DNA from: Clostridium sp.
GTDB taxonomy: Bacteria > Bacillota > Clostridia > Clostridiales > Clostridiaceae
Reading direction: 5' to 3'
DNA length: 43,219 bases
Assembly (NCBI GenBank): GCA_022773025.1
Contig: JALEZF010000061.1
Span: 1-43,219, forward strand
Shown one piece after another: positions 10,577 through 20,183 of this stretch. Within the stretch, counting starts at the first letter, position 1, and each line of letters opens with the position of its first letter. Below the pieces are notes generated by a model that had not been told where the DNA came from, did not search any database, and saw only the letters and a program-made list of their open reading frames with translations. A program made the translations under genes and the position numbers.

Positions 10577-11353
10577 TTGAATTTCTTAACTAGTATATTG
10601 ACTCGATTTTTTGAATTCGTAGAGCATGGCGTTCAAATGATATTTAGTAATCCAGGAACTGCTTATGGAATAACTATTATCATCATTACTATTTTAATAA
10701 GAATATTAATGTTGCCATTAAGTTTTAAACAAGTTAGATCTCAAATAAAAATGCAAGAGGTTCAACCTAAGCTTACAAAAATGCAAGAAAAATATAAAAA
10801 TGATCCAGCTAAAGCTCAAGAAGAAATGATGAAGCTTTATAAGGAATACGATATAAATCCAATGAGTGGATGTTTACCAATGCTTATACAGATGCCTATA
10901 TTTATAGCACTATATTCTGTATTCTACAATCTTCAAGGTCTTGAAGGTGCAAGTTTCCTATGGATAAGAGATTTATCTCAACCAGACCATTTATTTATAT
11001 TACCAGCATTATCATTCATAACACAGTATGCATCAATGAAGATTGCAAGTGCTGGACAGTCTGGTCCACAAGCTAAGCAAATGGGCACAATGAACTTATT
11101 TATGTCTGGTATGATAGCATTTATGTCACTTAAGTTTAAGTCAGCACTAGTTTTATATTGGGTTGCTAATAACTTAATGTCTATGGCACAAACATATCTT
11201 ACTAAGGCATTTGACCCAAAGTTAAAGAATAAGCCAGCAGAGCAAGAAGTTATAGAAACTAAAATGCCACTTGGAAGTACTAGAAAAGTAAATCCTAAAC
11301 AGGTTAATGATTCATCAAGTAATAATGACAGTAAAAAGAAAAATAAAAAATAA
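10577..11353 (+). CDS. yidC: Membrane protein insertase YidC/Oxa1
   Basis: A 258-residue Oxa1/YidC insertase of the short Gram-positive type. Hydrophobic segments are at about 28-48 (containing the groove arginine in ITILIRILMLPL), near 100-120, and in two or more between 145 and 205. The cytoplasmic hairpin EVQPKLTKMQEKYKNDPAKA and MSGCLPMLIQMP are typical. The C-terminal tail is rich in Lys, Asn and Ser. The start is TTG at 10577, set by AGGAGGG 6 bases before it. I see no lipobox, unlike B. subtilis SpoIIIJ. It forms an operon with rnpA, yidD and jag. Confidence 0.94.
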   Translation: MNFLTSILTRFFEFVEHGVQMIFSNPGTAYGITIIIITILIRILMLPLSFKQVRSQIKMQEVQPKLTKMQEKYKNDPAKAQEEMMKLYKEYDINPMSGCLPMLIQMPIFIALYSVFYNLQGLEGASFLWIRDLSQPDHLFILPALSFITQYASMKIASAGQSGPQAKQMGTMNLFMSGMIAFMSLKFKSALVLYWVANNLMSMAQTYLTKAFDPKLKNKPAEQEVIETKMPLGSTRKVNPKQVNDSSSNNDSKKKNKK

Positions 11354-11390
11354 TTATATATTGGGGATTTTTAATTAGAAGGTGGGTGAA

Positions 11391-12023
11391 ATGGCTATGA
11401 AAGCAATCGAAGTTTCGGGGAAAAACATAGAAGAAGCTAAGAGAAACGCTTTGAAACAATTGCAAACCACAGAAGACAAAGTAGAAATTCTTGTTTTAGA
11501 TGAAGGATCTAAGGGAATTTTAGGTTTTATAGGAACAAAGCCTTGCAAGATAAGAGTAACTGTAAAAAGAGGCTATATAGAAGAGGCAAAGACATTCATA
11601 AGATCTATATTAGATAATATGGGAGTAATGGCTGAAATAAGAATTAAAGAAGAAAATAATGTAGTTAATATAAGTCTTACAGGACCACGCATGGGCATAA
11701 TTATTGGCTATAGGGGGGAGACTTTAGATGCTATACAGTATCTAGTAAGCCTTATAATCAATAAGGACCATGAAACAGAATATAAGAGAGTGGTTTTAGA
11801 TACGGAAAACTATAGATTAAAAAGGGAAGAAACCTTAAAAAGATTAGCAGAAAAAACAGCTTACAAAGTAAGGAGAAATGGAAGAAGCTTTAAGCTTGAG
11901 CCAATGAATCCATATGAAAGAAGAATAATACATTCTACCCTTCAAAATGATAAATATGTATATACATATAGTGAAGGTGAAGAACCATACAGAAAAGTTG
12001 TTGTGGATTTAAAGAAAGCCTAA
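11391..12023 (+). CDS. jag: RNA-binding protein KhpB (Jag)
   Basis: A 210-residue three-domain protein. A Jag-N domain (about 1-50) is followed by a KH domain with GYRGETLDAIQYL, and a C-terminal R3H domain with ERRIIHSTL (the R-x3-H signature). KhpB forms an RNA-binding complex with KhpA and affects cell elongation and division in several Firmicutes. An open frame from GTG 11382 is possible, but I prefer ATG at 11391 with AAGGTG upstream; ATG 11397 is the alternative. It follows yidC, as usual. Confidence 0.92.
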   Translation: MAMKAIEVSGKNIEEAKRNALKQLQTTEDKVEILVLDEGSKGILGFIGTKPCKIRVTVKRGYIEEAKTFIRSILDNMGVMAEIRIKEENNVVNISLTGPRMGIIIGYRGETLDAIQYLVSLIINKDHETEYKRVVLDTENYRLKREETLKRLAEKTAYKVRRNGRSFKLEPMNPYERRIIHSTLQNDKYVYTYSEGEEPYRKVVVDLKKA

Positions 12024-12048
12024 GTTAAGCCTTAAGGCTTTCTTTTTA
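12012..12048 (+). terminator. Intrinsic terminator of rnpA-jag operon
   Basis: Stem AAGAAAGCCT / AGGCTTTCTT (12012-12021 and 12035-12044) followed by T residues. The left arm contains the end of jag including part of its stop codon. An alternative smaller hairpin AAGCC TTAA GGCTT lies within the loop. Confidence 0.75.
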
Positions 12049-12101
12049 TTAAAAAACAACTCTATTGCATGAAACAATTTGAAATTAAGAGGAGTAATCC
12101 C

Positions 12102-12130
12102 TTGAAATACAGATTAAAAATATTTAAAAT
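12102..12130 (+). promoter_or_regulatory. Candidate promoter of mnmE operon
   Basis: TTGAAA (12102-12107), 17 bases, TAAAAT (12125-12130). An overlapping weaker candidate uses TATACT near 12147. Either would fit the gap after the jag terminator; the sequence does not decide which is used. Confidence 0.45.
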
Positions 12131-12206
12131 GGCAAAGATTTTTTGTATACTATTAAAGTAGATTTTAAATAAAGGATACCCCAAGGAAAAAAGGAGGGAT
12201 ATATCT

Positions 12207-13583
12207 ATGATAAAGAATTTTGATACTATTGCAGCAGTAGCCACTGCTTTAGGTGAGAGCGGAATTGCTATAATAAGAATTTCGGGAAATAATGCATTAA
12301 ATATAGTTTCTTCTATATTTAGAGGAGTTAATGATAGAGATATTAATGATATAAAACCTTATTCAATGAGATATGGACATATAATAGATAGAGAGACTAA
12401 TGAGGTAATAGATGAAGTATTAATATCATATATGAAGGGACCTAGAAGCTTTACAGCAGAGGACTGTGTAGAGATTAACTGTCATGGTGGATATATATGT
12501 ACCAACAAGGTTTTGGATGCTGTTTTAAAGGCAGGGGCTAGGTCTGCGGAGCCTGGTGAATTCACAAAACGTGCTTTTTTAAATGGAAGAATAGATTTAA
12601 GTCAAGCAGAAGCTGTAATGGATCTTATAGTTGCAAAGACAGAGTTATCACAAAAGTCAGCATTAGAGCAAAGCCAAGGTAGAATTTCCAAGGAAATAAA
12701 TGATCTTAGACAAAAACTTTTAGCAATGATAGCACATATAGAAGCTACAGTGGATTATCCAGAAGATGACTTAGAGGAGGCAACTGGAGAGAGTGTCTCT
12801 TTAGAGCTAAAAGAATTACTTAAAAAAATAGATTATATATTAAATACTGCCAATGAAGGTAAAATTTTAAGAGATGGATTAAATATGGTTATTGTTGGTA
12901 AACCTAATGTGGGAAAATCATCTCTTTTAAACTCCTTAGTAATGGAAAATAGAGCCATAGTAACTGATATTCCAGGTACAACTAGAGATGTAATTGAAGA
13001 ATATATAAATTTTGATGGAATTCCAATAAAGGTTGTAGATACGGCTGGAATAAGAGACACAGATGATTTAGTTGAGCAGATAGGCGTAGAGAAGAGTAAA
13101 GAAAAAATCAATGAAGCAGATTTAATAGTTTTGATATTAGATCTAAGTAGAGATTTAGAAGATGAAGACGTTGAAATTATAAATGTTATAAAGGACAAAA
13201 AACACATAGTTCTTCTAAATAAATGTGATCTTAATAGAAGACTTCCAGAAAACTGTTTAGAAGGTTTAGAAAATATAATAGAAATATCAGCTAAGAATGG
13301 ATATGGTATAGACAAATTAAAAACAGCTATAAAGGAAATGTTTTTCTCAGGAGAAATAAATATGTCAGAGGTACTTTTGACTAATAACAGACATAAAGAA
13401 GCTGTTTATAGAGCAAAAGAGAGATGTTTAGCAGCATTAGATACATTACAAATAGGGATGTCTATCGATTTAGCATCAATAGATCTTAGAAGTGCATGGA
13501 TGAACCTTGGAGAAATCACTGGAGACACCATGGAAGAAGATTTAATCGATAAGATATTCTCTGAATTTTGTTTAGGGAAGTAG
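12207..13583 (+). CDS. mnmE: tRNA modification GTPase MnmE
   Basis: A 458-residue GTPase that, with MnmG, adds the carboxymethylaminomethyl group to U34 of certain tRNAs. The N-terminal folate-binding domain covers about 1-120. The inserted G domain has G1 GKPNVGKSS (231-239), G3 DTAGI (278-282) and G4 NKCD (338-341). The protein ends in the catalytic CLGK motif with C455. The start ATG 12207 has GGAGGG upstream. mnmG begins 9 bases after the stop, so the pair is an operon. Confidence 0.97.
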   Translation: MIKNFDTIAAVATALGESGIAIIRISGNNALNIVSSIFRGVNDRDINDIKPYSMRYGHIIDRETNEVIDEVLISYMKGPRSFTAEDCVEINCHGGYICTNKVLDAVLKAGARSAEPGEFTKRAFLNGRIDLSQAEAVMDLIVAKTELSQKSALEQSQGRISKEINDLRQKLLAMIAHIEATVDYPEDDLEEATGESVSLELKELLKKIDYILNTANEGKILRDGLNMVIVGKPNVGKSSLLNSLVMENRAIVTDIPGTTRDVIEEYINFDGIPIKVVDTAGIRDTDDLVEQIGVEKSKEKINEADLIVLILDLSRDLEDEDVEIINVIKDKKHIVLLNKCDLNRRLPENCLEGLENIIEISAKNGYGIDKLKTAIKEMFFSGEINMSEVLLTNNRHKEAVYRAKERCLAALDTLQIGMSIDLASIDLRSAWMNLGEITGDTMEEDLIDKIFSEFCLGK

Positions 13584-13592
13584 GTGGAACAA

Positions 13593-15488
13593 ATGAAGGA
13601 ATATTTTAGGGGAGAATATGATGTTGTTGTTATAGGTGGAGGTCATGCAGGATGCGAAGCTGCACTTGCTCCAGCTAGAATGGGATTTAAAACTATGATG
13701 GCAACTATAAATTTAGATAACATAGCTTTTATGCCATGCAATCCTAATATTGGTGGAACTGCAAAAGGTCATTTAGTTAGAGAAATAGATGCTTTAGGCG
13801 GTGAAATGGGAATAAATATTGACCATACATTTATTCAATCAAAAATGCTTAATACATCGAAAGGACCAGCAGTTCATTCATTAAGGGCTCAAGCTGATAA
13901 GAAGCGTTATCAGGAAAGAATGAAGCATATTTTAGAGAATCAAGAAAACCTAGATATAGTTCAAACTGAGATTACTAAACTTCTAATTGAAGAAGGCAAA
14001 GTTAAGGGTGTTGTCACAAAGACTGGTGCTCAGTATAAGGCGAAGTCCGTAATACTTGCATCTGGGACTTATCTTAAGTCTAGCATAATAATTGGAGAAG
14101 TTAATTATAATAGTGGACCTAATGGATTCCAACCAGCAAATGAGCTTACCAAGTCTTTAGAGGATGCTGGATTATCAGTCAGAAGATTTAAGACAGGAAC
14201 TCCTGCTAGAGTAAATAGAAGATCTGTAGATTTTTCTAAGATGGTAGAACAAAAAGGTGATGATAGAATAGTACCATTTTCATTTATGAGTGGAAATATA
14301 GATAGAGATCAGATTTCATGTTGGCTTACTTATACCAATGATGAAACTAAAAAAGTTATAATGAACAATATAGATAGATCACCGCTATATAATGGTTCTA
14401 TTAAAAGTACAGGGCCAAGATACTGCCCATCTATAGAAGATAAAATAATGAGATTTCCAGAAAAACTTCAGCATCAAGTATTTATTGAGCCAGAAGGAGA
14501 AAATACTGAGGAAATGTATGTTCAAGGAATGTCTAGCTCATTGCCTGAAGAGGTGCAAATCAAAATGCTAAGAACTATACCTGGTCTTGAAAATGTAGAA
14601 GTTATGAGAACTGGGTATGCTATAGAGTATGATTGTGTAGATCCATTAGAACTTAAACCAACTTTAGAATATAAGAAGGTAGAAGGATTATATGGGGCAG
14701 GACAGGTAAATGGAACCTCTGGATATGAAGAAGCAGCTTGCCAGGGACTTATTGCTGGAATAAATGCTACATTAAAACTTCAAGGAAAAGATCCATTAAT
14801 TCTTACTCGTTCAGATGGATATATAGGCGTTCTAATAGATGACTTAGTGACCAAAGGAACTAATGAACCTTATAGAATGATGACATCTAGATCAGAGTAT
14901 AGACTTATTTTAAGACAAGACAATGCAGATTTAAGACTTACTGAAATGGGAAGAAAAGTAGGGCTTGTCACAGATGAGAGATATGAGAAGTTCATTGATA
15001 GAAAGACTAAGATAGAAAATGAGCTTGAAAGATTAAGAAACTTACAGATAACAAACAAAAAAGAAGTTAATGAAGCATTGATAGAATTAGGATCTGTTGA
15101 ATTAAGAAAACCTATAAGTTTTTATGAATTAATAAAGAGACCAGAACTTGATTATTATAAAGTAGCAACTCTAGATACTGAAAGACCTGAACTTCCAGAG
15201 GATGTAAAGGAGCAGGTTGATATCTGTGCTAAATATGAAGGATATATTCAAAAGCAATTAGAGCAGGTAGAACAATTTAAAAAGTTTGAGAAAAAGAAGA
15301 TTCCTAGTGATATAAAATATGAAGAAGTAGGAAGTTTAAGAATAGAGGCAGTTCAAAAATTAACCTCTGTAAAACCTATAAGTATTGGGCAAGCATCTAG
15401 AATATCAGGGGTATCACCAGCAGATATATCTGTTCTTCTAATATATTTAGATCACAAATATAAAGCTCAAAATATAGACAATAAATAA
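13593..15488 (+). CDS. mnmG: tRNA modification FAD enzyme MnmG
   Basis: A 631-residue FAD-dependent partner of MnmE. The dinucleotide-binding motif [11 protein letters not shown] is near the N-terminus (about 14-24). Family blocks include [20 protein letters not shown], written at about 47-66, and [18 protein letters not shown] around 365. The reading frame is open from a GTG at 13584, but ATG 13593 is better because AGGTGG lies just upstream and the product then begins at the usual place. Length is normal. It is followed by rsmG, the usual order. Confidence 0.97.
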   Translation: MKEYFRGEYDVVVIGGGHAGCEAALAPARMGFKTMMATINLDNIAFMPCNPNIGGTAKGHLVREIDALGGEMGINIDHTFIQSKMLNTSKGPAVHSLRAQADKKRYQERMKHILENQENLDIVQTEITKLLIEEGKVKGVVTKTGAQYKAKSVILASGTYLKSSIIIGEVNYNSGPNGFQPANELTKSLEDAGLSVRRFKTGTPARVNRRSVDFSKMVEQKGDDRIVPFSFMSGNIDRDQISCWLTYTNDETKKVIMNNIDRSPLYNGSIKSTGPRYCPSIEDKIMRFPEKLQHQVFIEPEGENTEEMYVQGMSSSLPEEVQIKMLRTIPGLENVEVMRTGYAIEYDCVDPLELKPTLEYKKVEGLYGAGQVNGTSGYEEAACQGLIAGINATLKLQGKDPLILTRSDGYIGVLIDDLVTKGTNEPYRMMTSRSEYRLILRQDNADLRLTEMGRKVGLVTDERYEKFIDRKTKIENELERLRNLQITNKKEVNEALIELGSVELRKPISFYELIKRPELDYYKVATLDTERPELPEDVKEQVDICAKYEGYIQKQLEQVEQFKKFEKKKIPSDIKYEEVGSLRIEAVQKLTSVKPISIGQASRISGVSPADISVLLIYLDHKYKAQNIDNK

Positions 15489-15553
15489 AATTATAAGATA
15501 ATATATAAGGGGAGGGAAATATCTCCTCTTATATACAATGGTGGAGGAATAAA

Positions 15554-16276
15554 ATGGAATTCTTTGATATAATGAAAAGGGCATCTGATGATGTAGAAAT
15601 GCAGTTTTCTGAAGATACATATAACAAATTTATTATATATAAGAGTCTCTTACAAGAATGGAATGAAAAAATAAATTTAACTGCTATCACCGATGATGAT
15701 GGAATAATAAAGAAACACTTTATTGATTGCATTAAAGCCTTTAAATTTAATGGATTAAAAGGAAATGTTAAGATAATAGATGTTGGAACGGGTGCAGGTT
15801 TCCCTGGACTTCCATTAGGAATAATGAATTCTGCATCAGAAGTAGTACTATTAGATTCACTTAATAAAAGATTAAATTTCCTAAATTTAGTAATAGGTGA
15901 ATTAGGACTAAAGAATTTTACGACTATTCATGGTAGAGCAGAAGAGAATAGTAGAAAAAAAGATTTTAGAGAAAAGTTTGATATAGCTACATCTAGAGCA
16001 GTGGCTAATTTAAGTGTACTTAGTGAGTTCTGTCTTCCATATGTAAAGGTTGGAGGATATTTTGTTGCTTTGAAGGGACCAGCGGTAGATGAGGAAATTT
16101 CCGAAGCAAAGAATATGATAGGACAATTAGGTGGAAAGATAAAAGAAGTAATAGAAATCAACATAGAAGATACTGATTTAAAACATAATTTAGTGGTTAT
16201 AGAAAAAATAAAAAATACACCAGATGTGTATCCACGTAAAATGAGCAGTATCAATAAGAAAAAGATAAAAAAATAG
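15554..16276 (+). CDS. rsmG: 16S rRNA (guanine-527-N7) methyltransferase RsmG
   Basis: A 240-residue SAM-dependent methyltransferase that modifies G527 of 16S rRNA (E. coli numbering). The SAM-binding motif [15 protein letters not shown] is at about 75-89, and the motif [10 protein letters not shown] and the region [12 protein letters not shown] follow. ATG 15554 has GGAGG upstream. The C-terminus is a lysine-rich tail ending in NKKKIKK. A 65-base gap separates it from mnmG. Confidence 0.95.
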   Translation: MEFFDIMKRASDDVEMQFSEDTYNKFIIYKSLLQEWNEKINLTAITDDDGIIKKHFIDCIKAFKFNGLKGNVKIIDVGTGAGFPGLPLGIMNSASEVVLLDSLNKRLNFLNLVIGELGLKNFTTIHGRAEENSRKKDFREKFDIATSRAVANLSVLSEFCLPYVKVGGYFVALKGPAVDEEISEAKNMIGQLGGKIKEVIEINIEDTDLKHNLVVIEKIKNTPDVYPRKMSSINKKKIKK

Positions 16277-16381
16277 AAATTATAATAGAAATATGTCATA
16301 AAAAAACAATTGATAAAAAAAGGAAAATTATAAACTTTATAGAATTGTAAATATAAGGAATAGATGAGGGATGGTAGGATT

Positions 16382-17161
16382 ATGCAAAATAATGTAACTT
16401 ACGTGGAGCCAGGATTAATTGTTCCAAATTTGTATCAGCCAAGAAAGTATTTTGATGATGAGGCAATAGTGGAACTGGCTCAATCAATAAAAACATATGG
16501 AATAATTCAACCGTTGTCTGTAAGAAAGATGGGGGACAATGGTTATGAGCTTGTTGCTGGTGAAAGAAGACTCAGAGCTGCAAAATTTTTGGGGTTAAAA
16601 GAAGTGCCAGTAATTATTGTAGATATAACTGAGAGGGATTCGGCTGCAATTGCTCTTTTAGAAAATATTCAAAGAGAAGATCTTAATTTTTTAGAAGAGG
16701 CAGAGGCATATTACAATCTTATAAAAGAGCATTCTTATACACAAGAACAATTAGCAGAGATAATTGGTAAGAAGCAATCAACCATAGCAAATAAGTTGAG
16801 AATTCTTAAATTGCCCGAAAATATAAGAAATTCTTTAATTGATAATAAACTTACAGAACGTCATGGAAGAGCATTATTAAAACTACCAGATGAAGAATTA
16901 CAAAATAAAGTTTTAGATATAGTTATAAAAAGAGAATTAAATGTAAAAAAGACTGAAGAAGTAGTTGAGAGAGAATTATTAAAGCTTGCTAGCTCAGAAG
17001 TGGCTGCAGATGGAAAGAAAAGAATAAAAGGTGTTTTTTCATCCAAAATATATATCAATACAATAAAGCAGGTATTCGATAAATATGGAATTCAAGCTAA
17101 GTATAATTCAAGGGATTTAGACGATTTTGTAGAAGTTACGATTCAAATACCTAAAAAATAG
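16382..17161 (+). CDS. noc: Noc-like ParB-family protein
   Basis: A 259-residue ParB/Noc protein. The ParB N-terminal CTP-binding fold shows GERRLRA (60-66) and ENIQREDLN, followed by a helix-turn-helix (TQEQLAEIIGKKQSTIANKL). Position between rsmG and soj is that of B. subtilis noc, whose product prevents division over the nucleoid. Here the product begins directly at the ParB fold; the short N-terminal amphipathic helix that tethers B. subtilis Noc to membrane is not visible. An upstream ATG (16364) would add MRDGRI only. So it may act as a second ParB-like protein rather than a true Noc. Its stop codon lies in a parS palindrome. Confidence 0.85.
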   Translation: MQNNVTYVEPGLIVPNLYQPRKYFDDEAIVELAQSIKTYGIIQPLSVRKMGDNGYELVAGERRLRAAKFLGLKEVPVIIVDITERDSAAIALLENIQREDLNFLEEAEAYYNLIKEHSYTQEQLAEIIGKKQSTIANKLRILKLPENIRNSLIDNKLTERHGRALLKLPDEELQNKVLDIVIKRELNVKKTEEVVERELLKLASSEVAADGKKRIKGVFSSKIYINTIKQVFDKYGIQAKYNSRDLDDFVEVTIQIPKK

Positions 17162-17191
17162 AATGTTTCACGTGAAACATTCTATTTTTTT
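17159..17191 (+). terminator. Palindrome with T-tract enclosing parS-1
   Basis: TAGAATGTTTCAC (17159-17171) and GTGAAACATTCTA (17172-17184) form a perfect 26-base inverted repeat, followed by seven T residues. The noc stop codon TAG is its first three bases. As RNA it could fold to an 11-bp stem with an ACGT loop and a U tail, that is, a terminator of low GC content. Confidence 0.55.
17164..17179. other. parS site 1
   Basis: TGTTTCACGTGAAACA, a perfect match to the bacterial parS consensus bound by ParB/Spo0J. It lies between noc and soj. Confidence 0.93.
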
Positions 17192-17268
17192 CTTTAATTA
17201 TTAGAACATTAAATATATAATATATTGTAGAGAGAGGAGGTGTATTCTCTAATTAAGGAGAAGATATT

Positions 17269-18036
17269 ATGAAAACTATTTGTATTTTTAATCAAAAGGG
17301 TGGAGTTGGAAAGACTACTACGGCAATAAATTTATGTACATACCTAGCAGGAGAGGGGTATAAGATATTGATAATAGATATAGACCCTCAAGGTAATACT
17401 ACAAGTGGCCTAGGCGTAGACAAGAAAAATCTAGAGTATTCTATTTATAACATAATGACTGAAGATGTCAGTTTAAAGGATACTATTGTCGAAAGCCAGC
17501 TAGTAGAGAATCTATATCTGGTGCCATCCACAATGGAATTAGCAGGAGCAGAGGTAGAACTCATAGATAAACCAAAGAGAGAAAATATATTAAAGAACAG
17601 ACTTAGTGTTTTAGAAGAAAAATTTGATTTTATTTTTATAGATTGTCCACCTTCTCTAGGAGTACTTACTATTAATGCCTTAACAGCATCGAACAGTGTA
17701 TTGATTCCTATACAGTGTGAGTTTTATGCATTAGAAGGAGTGGGCCAATTAGTAAATACTATTCAGTTAGTAAAAAGATCTCTTAATAAATCTCTAGAAA
17801 TAGAAGGTGTATTAATGAGTATGTATGATGGAAGAACAAATTTAAGTAATGAAGTTGTAGAAGAAGTGAAAAAGTATTTTGGTGACAAGGTATATGAATC
17901 ATATATACCAAGAAATATAAGGTTAGCAGAAGCTCCAAGTTTTGGACTACCAATATCATTATATGATGATAAATGTAGAGGCGCTAAAGCTTATGAAGAT
18001 TTAACTAATGAATTTTTAAAAAGACAGGGGGTATGA
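17269..18036 (+). CDS. soj: Chromosome partition ATPase Soj/ParA
   Basis: A 255-residue ParA-type ATPase. The deviant Walker A KGGVGKTTT is at 10-18, and the conserved DPQGN (about 41-45) and IDCPPSLG follow. It acts with ParB in origin segregation and, in B. subtilis, regulates DnaA. ATG 17269 is preceded by TAAGGAG. A possible promoter TTTAAT-17-TATAAT (17193-17221) lies between the parS palindrome and the gene, but its -35 is poor. parB follows after 3 bases. Confidence 0.96.
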   Translation: MKTICIFNQKGGVGKTTTAINLCTYLAGEGYKILIIDIDPQGNTTSGLGVDKKNLEYSIYNIMTEDVSLKDTIVESQLVENLYLVPSTMELAGAEVELIDKPKRENILKNRLSVLEEKFDFIFIDCPPSLGVLTINALTASNSVLIPIQCEFYALEGVGQLVNTIQLVKRSLNKSLEIEGVLMSMYDGRTNLSNEVVEEVKKYFGDKVYESYIPRNIRLAEAPSFGLPISLYDDKCRGAKAYEDLTNEFLKRQGV

Positions 18037-18039
18037 TGC

Positions 18040-18897
18040 GTGAGTAAAAAATTTGCGTTAGGAAAAGGATTAGGTGCATTAATACCTGATGATGATTTGT
18101 TAGAATCAGAAAATAGTAATAGTGAAGCTATATTAAAGATTGATATAAATTTAATTAAAGCAAATGAAGATCAACCTAGAAAGTATTTTGATGAACAGAA
18201 GATTTATGAGTTAAGTCAATCAATAAAAGATCATGGTATAATCCAACCTTTGATATTGAAAAAGTCTGGGGAAAGATATGTGATAATAGCAGGGGAGAGA
18301 AGATGGAGAGCTGCTAAGCTTGCAGGAATAAATGAAGTTCCAGCTATACTAATGGATTTATCAAATCGTGACGTTATGGAAATATCGCTTATTGAAAATA
18401 TACAAAGGCAGGATTTGAATCCTATAGAAGAAGCTAAAGCATTTTATAGGCTTATAAAGGAATTCAAATTGACCCATGAAGAACTTTCATTAAGAATAGG
18501 AAAATCAAGAACTGCTATTACAAATACAATGAGACTAATGAATCTTGATGAGAGAGTTCAACAGTATATAATTGAAGGTATTATTTCAGAAGGCCATGGA
18601 AGAGTAATACTAAGTATAGAAAATAAGGATACTCAGTATAATGTAGCACAAAAAGTTATTGATGAAGGTCTTTCAGTTAGAGCACTTGAGAAACTCATAA
18701 AATCATTACAAAATGAAGAAAAGGATAGAAAAGAAAAAGAACCACTAAATCCTTATTATAAAGATATTACTGAAAAGTTAGAAGGGTTATTTGGGACTAA
18801 AGTAATAATAAATAGCAAAAAGAATAAAGGCAAAATTGAGATAGAATATTATTCTGAAGATGATCTTCAAAGAATAATTGATATAATGAAAATATAA
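18040..18897 (+). CDS. parB: Chromosome partition protein ParB/Spo0J
   Basis: A 285-residue parS-binding CTPase. The N-terminal KFALGKGLGALIPDD is the ParB signature that contacts ParA. The CTP-binding motif GERRWRA is at 85-91 and ENIQRQDLNP at about 126-135. The helix-turn-helix follows (THEELSLRIGKSRTAITNT), and the C-terminal dimerisation segment ends the protein. The start is GTG at 18040 after GGGGG. parS-2 begins at the base after its stop codon. Confidence 0.97.
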   Translation: MSKKFALGKGLGALIPDDDLLESENSNSEAILKIDINLIKANEDQPRKYFDEQKIYELSQSIKDHGIIQPLILKKSGERYVIIAGERRWRAAKLAGINEVPAILMDLSNRDVMEISLIENIQRQDLNPIEEAKAFYRLIKEFKLTHEELSLRIGKSRTAITNTMRLMNLDERVQQYIIEGIISEGHGRVILSIENKDTQYNVAQKVIDEGLSVRALEKLIKSLQNEEKDRKEKEPLNPYYKDITEKLEGLFGTKVIINSKKNKGKIEIEYYSEDDLQRIIDIMKI

Positions 18898-18913
18898 TGT
18901 TTCACGTGAAACA
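18898..18913. other. parS site 2
   Basis: TGTTTCACGTGAAACA, identical to parS-1 and 1.73 kb from it, starting immediately after the parB stop. The palindrome extends by two more pairs (AA..TT). No T-tract follows, so this copy is not terminator-like. Confidence 0.93.
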
Positions 18914-18932
18914 TTATTGAGGGAGGACCAAG

Positions 18933-19430
18933 ATGGAGGAGATTATAAAAATTATAAATGAATTTGGGCCATATATAATGATGGGCTTGACTGCCCTTGT
19001 TATATTACTATTAGTATTAGTAATAGTTTTATTTAGATCGTTAAGTAAAGTTGAAGCAAAGTATAGAAAAGTAACACGAGGTGTAAATAATAAAAATCTA
19101 GAAGAGATAATTGTAGAGTATTTAAATAGAGTTGAGGAATCTAAAAAGATTTCAGAAGATATTAAATCATTATATGGAGATATGGATTCTAGAATAAAAG
19201 AATGTATTCAGAAGGTTTCCGTTATAAGATATAAGGCCTTTGAAGATGTAGGAAGTGATTTAAGCTTTTCAGTAGCAATGCTTGATGAGAATAATGATGG
19301 AATATTACTAACAGGAATTTTTGGCAGAAATGAAAGTACTACATATGCTAAGCCAATAGAAAAGGGAATTTCAAGATACGATTTATCAGAAGAAGAAGAA
19401 GAAGCACTTAATAATGCTATTAATAAATAA
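18933..19430 (+). CDS. DUF4446 family membrane-anchored protein
   Basis: A 165-residue protein with one N-terminal membrane helix (about 14-34: IMMGLTALVILLLVLVIVLF). A charged, probably coiled segment (40-95) and a C-terminal globular part containing FSVAMLDENNDGILLTGI follow. This is the DUF4446 family commonly found directly after parB in clostridia. Its function is unknown; a role near the cell-division or segregation apparatus would be a guess from position. GGGAGG precedes the ATG. parS-2 separates it from parB by only 35 bases. Confidence 0.85.
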   Translation: MEEIIKIINEFGPYIMMGLTALVILLLVLVIVLFRSLSKVEAKYRKVTRGVNNKNLEEIIVEYLNRVEESKKISEDIKSLYGDMDSRIKECIQKVSVIRYKAFEDVGSDLSFSVAMLDENNDGILLTGIFGRNESTTYAKPIEKGISRYDLSEEEEEALNNAINK

Positions 19431-19497
19431 ATCTTCCTTTTGAAGAAACTTTATAATATAATAATAGAGGAAGAATAAAATGTCCTTATGTTGTCAG

Positions 19498-19542
19498 ATA
19501 AGAACCTCCTATAGCAAGACTGAAGGAGGTTCTTATTTTTTT
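19498..19542 (+). terminator. Intrinsic terminator after DUF4446 gene
   Basis: ATAAGAACCTCCT / AGGAGGTTCTTAT form a 13-bp perfect stem (19498-19510 and 19524-19536), followed by seven T residues. It lies between the convergent DUF4446 gene and yyaC. No T-tract follows on the minus strand. Confidence 0.85.
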
Positions 19543-19553
19543 AAAATATAAGA

Positions 19554-20177
19554 TTAACCTTTCGCTAAGTCTTTAGATATAGGAGTTAAAGAATCTCCTA
19601 TAGATATATCAGAATCTGAATATTTCTTACCTCCAAATAATTTTACTAAACAGTGATATATTCCTTGAGATATAATTTCGGCTTGTTGCATAACTACGTT
19701 TAATCTAGTATTTTGTAAAATCATAAATTCTAAATTACCACACATATTTACAATGCCAGTAATGCTTAAATCACCAATAGAAGGTAAATCTTTGTTTAGA
19801 GCAGCACCTGGGTTTACAGGGCGATTTTCTAAGATAATTTTGCCTACGTTTTGGATATTTCCTAAAGATGCATCTATAGCAATTATGTATGGATTATCAT
19901 AGGTTGATTTTATATTTTCAATTGCAGTAGTTATATTTTTGGCATGAACAGGTTGATCTAAATTACCGTAAATATCTATGCCCTTACGTGAAAAGAACTT
20001 GAGTTTGTATCCAACTAATGGGCCTAAGCTATCCCCTGTAGATCTATCTGTACCTATGCATAAAAATATTATTGGACGATGAGCTTTAGCTATGGGATAA
20101 AGCTCCATAAAAAGTGCATCACGAAGTTTAAAGATAGAGTTCATATCAGCTGTATCAAAGATAAATTTATGAGACAT
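19554..20177 (-). CDS. yyaC: Sporulation protein YyaC (DUF1256)
   Basis: A 207-residue YyaC/DUF1256 protein, a family found in spore formers and related in fold to germination protease GPR and hydrogenase maturation proteases. The block GTDRSTGDSLGPLVG (about 43-57) holds the conserved acidic residues. YIIAIDASLG (about 94-103) and the glycine-rich DLSITGIVNMCG region follow. Protease activity is not proven for the family. ATG 20177 is chosen because GGAGG lies 8 bases upstream; the open frame continues to 20210. The ribosome binding site is buried in a hairpin, and a sigma-F-like promoter lies within the same segment. Confidence 0.88.
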   Translation of the reverse strand: MSHKFIFDTADMNSIFKLRDALFMELYPIAKAHRPIIFLCIGTDRSTGDSLGPLVGYKLKFFSRKGIDIYGNLDQPVHAKNITTAIENIKSTYDNPYIIAIDASLGNIQNVGKIILENRPVNPGAALNKDLPSIGDLSITGIVNMCGNLEFMILQNTRLNVVMQQAEIISQGIYHCLVKLFGGKKYSDSDISIGDSLTPISKDLAKG

Positions 20178-20183
20178 ACAGAA

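Noticed and set aside
12833-13315. 160-codon antisense open frame within mnmE
   Set aside because: Shadow of the mnmE reading frame, with serine/isoleucine-rich translation and no ribosome binding site. Other long antisense frames in gyrB, gdpP and lonC were rejected for the same reason.
19430-19490. Weak inverted repeat (TCTTCC ... GGAAGA) after the DUF4446 gene as a regulatory RNA
   Set aside because: Only six pairs across a long AT-rich loop; the strong terminator just downstream explains the gap.
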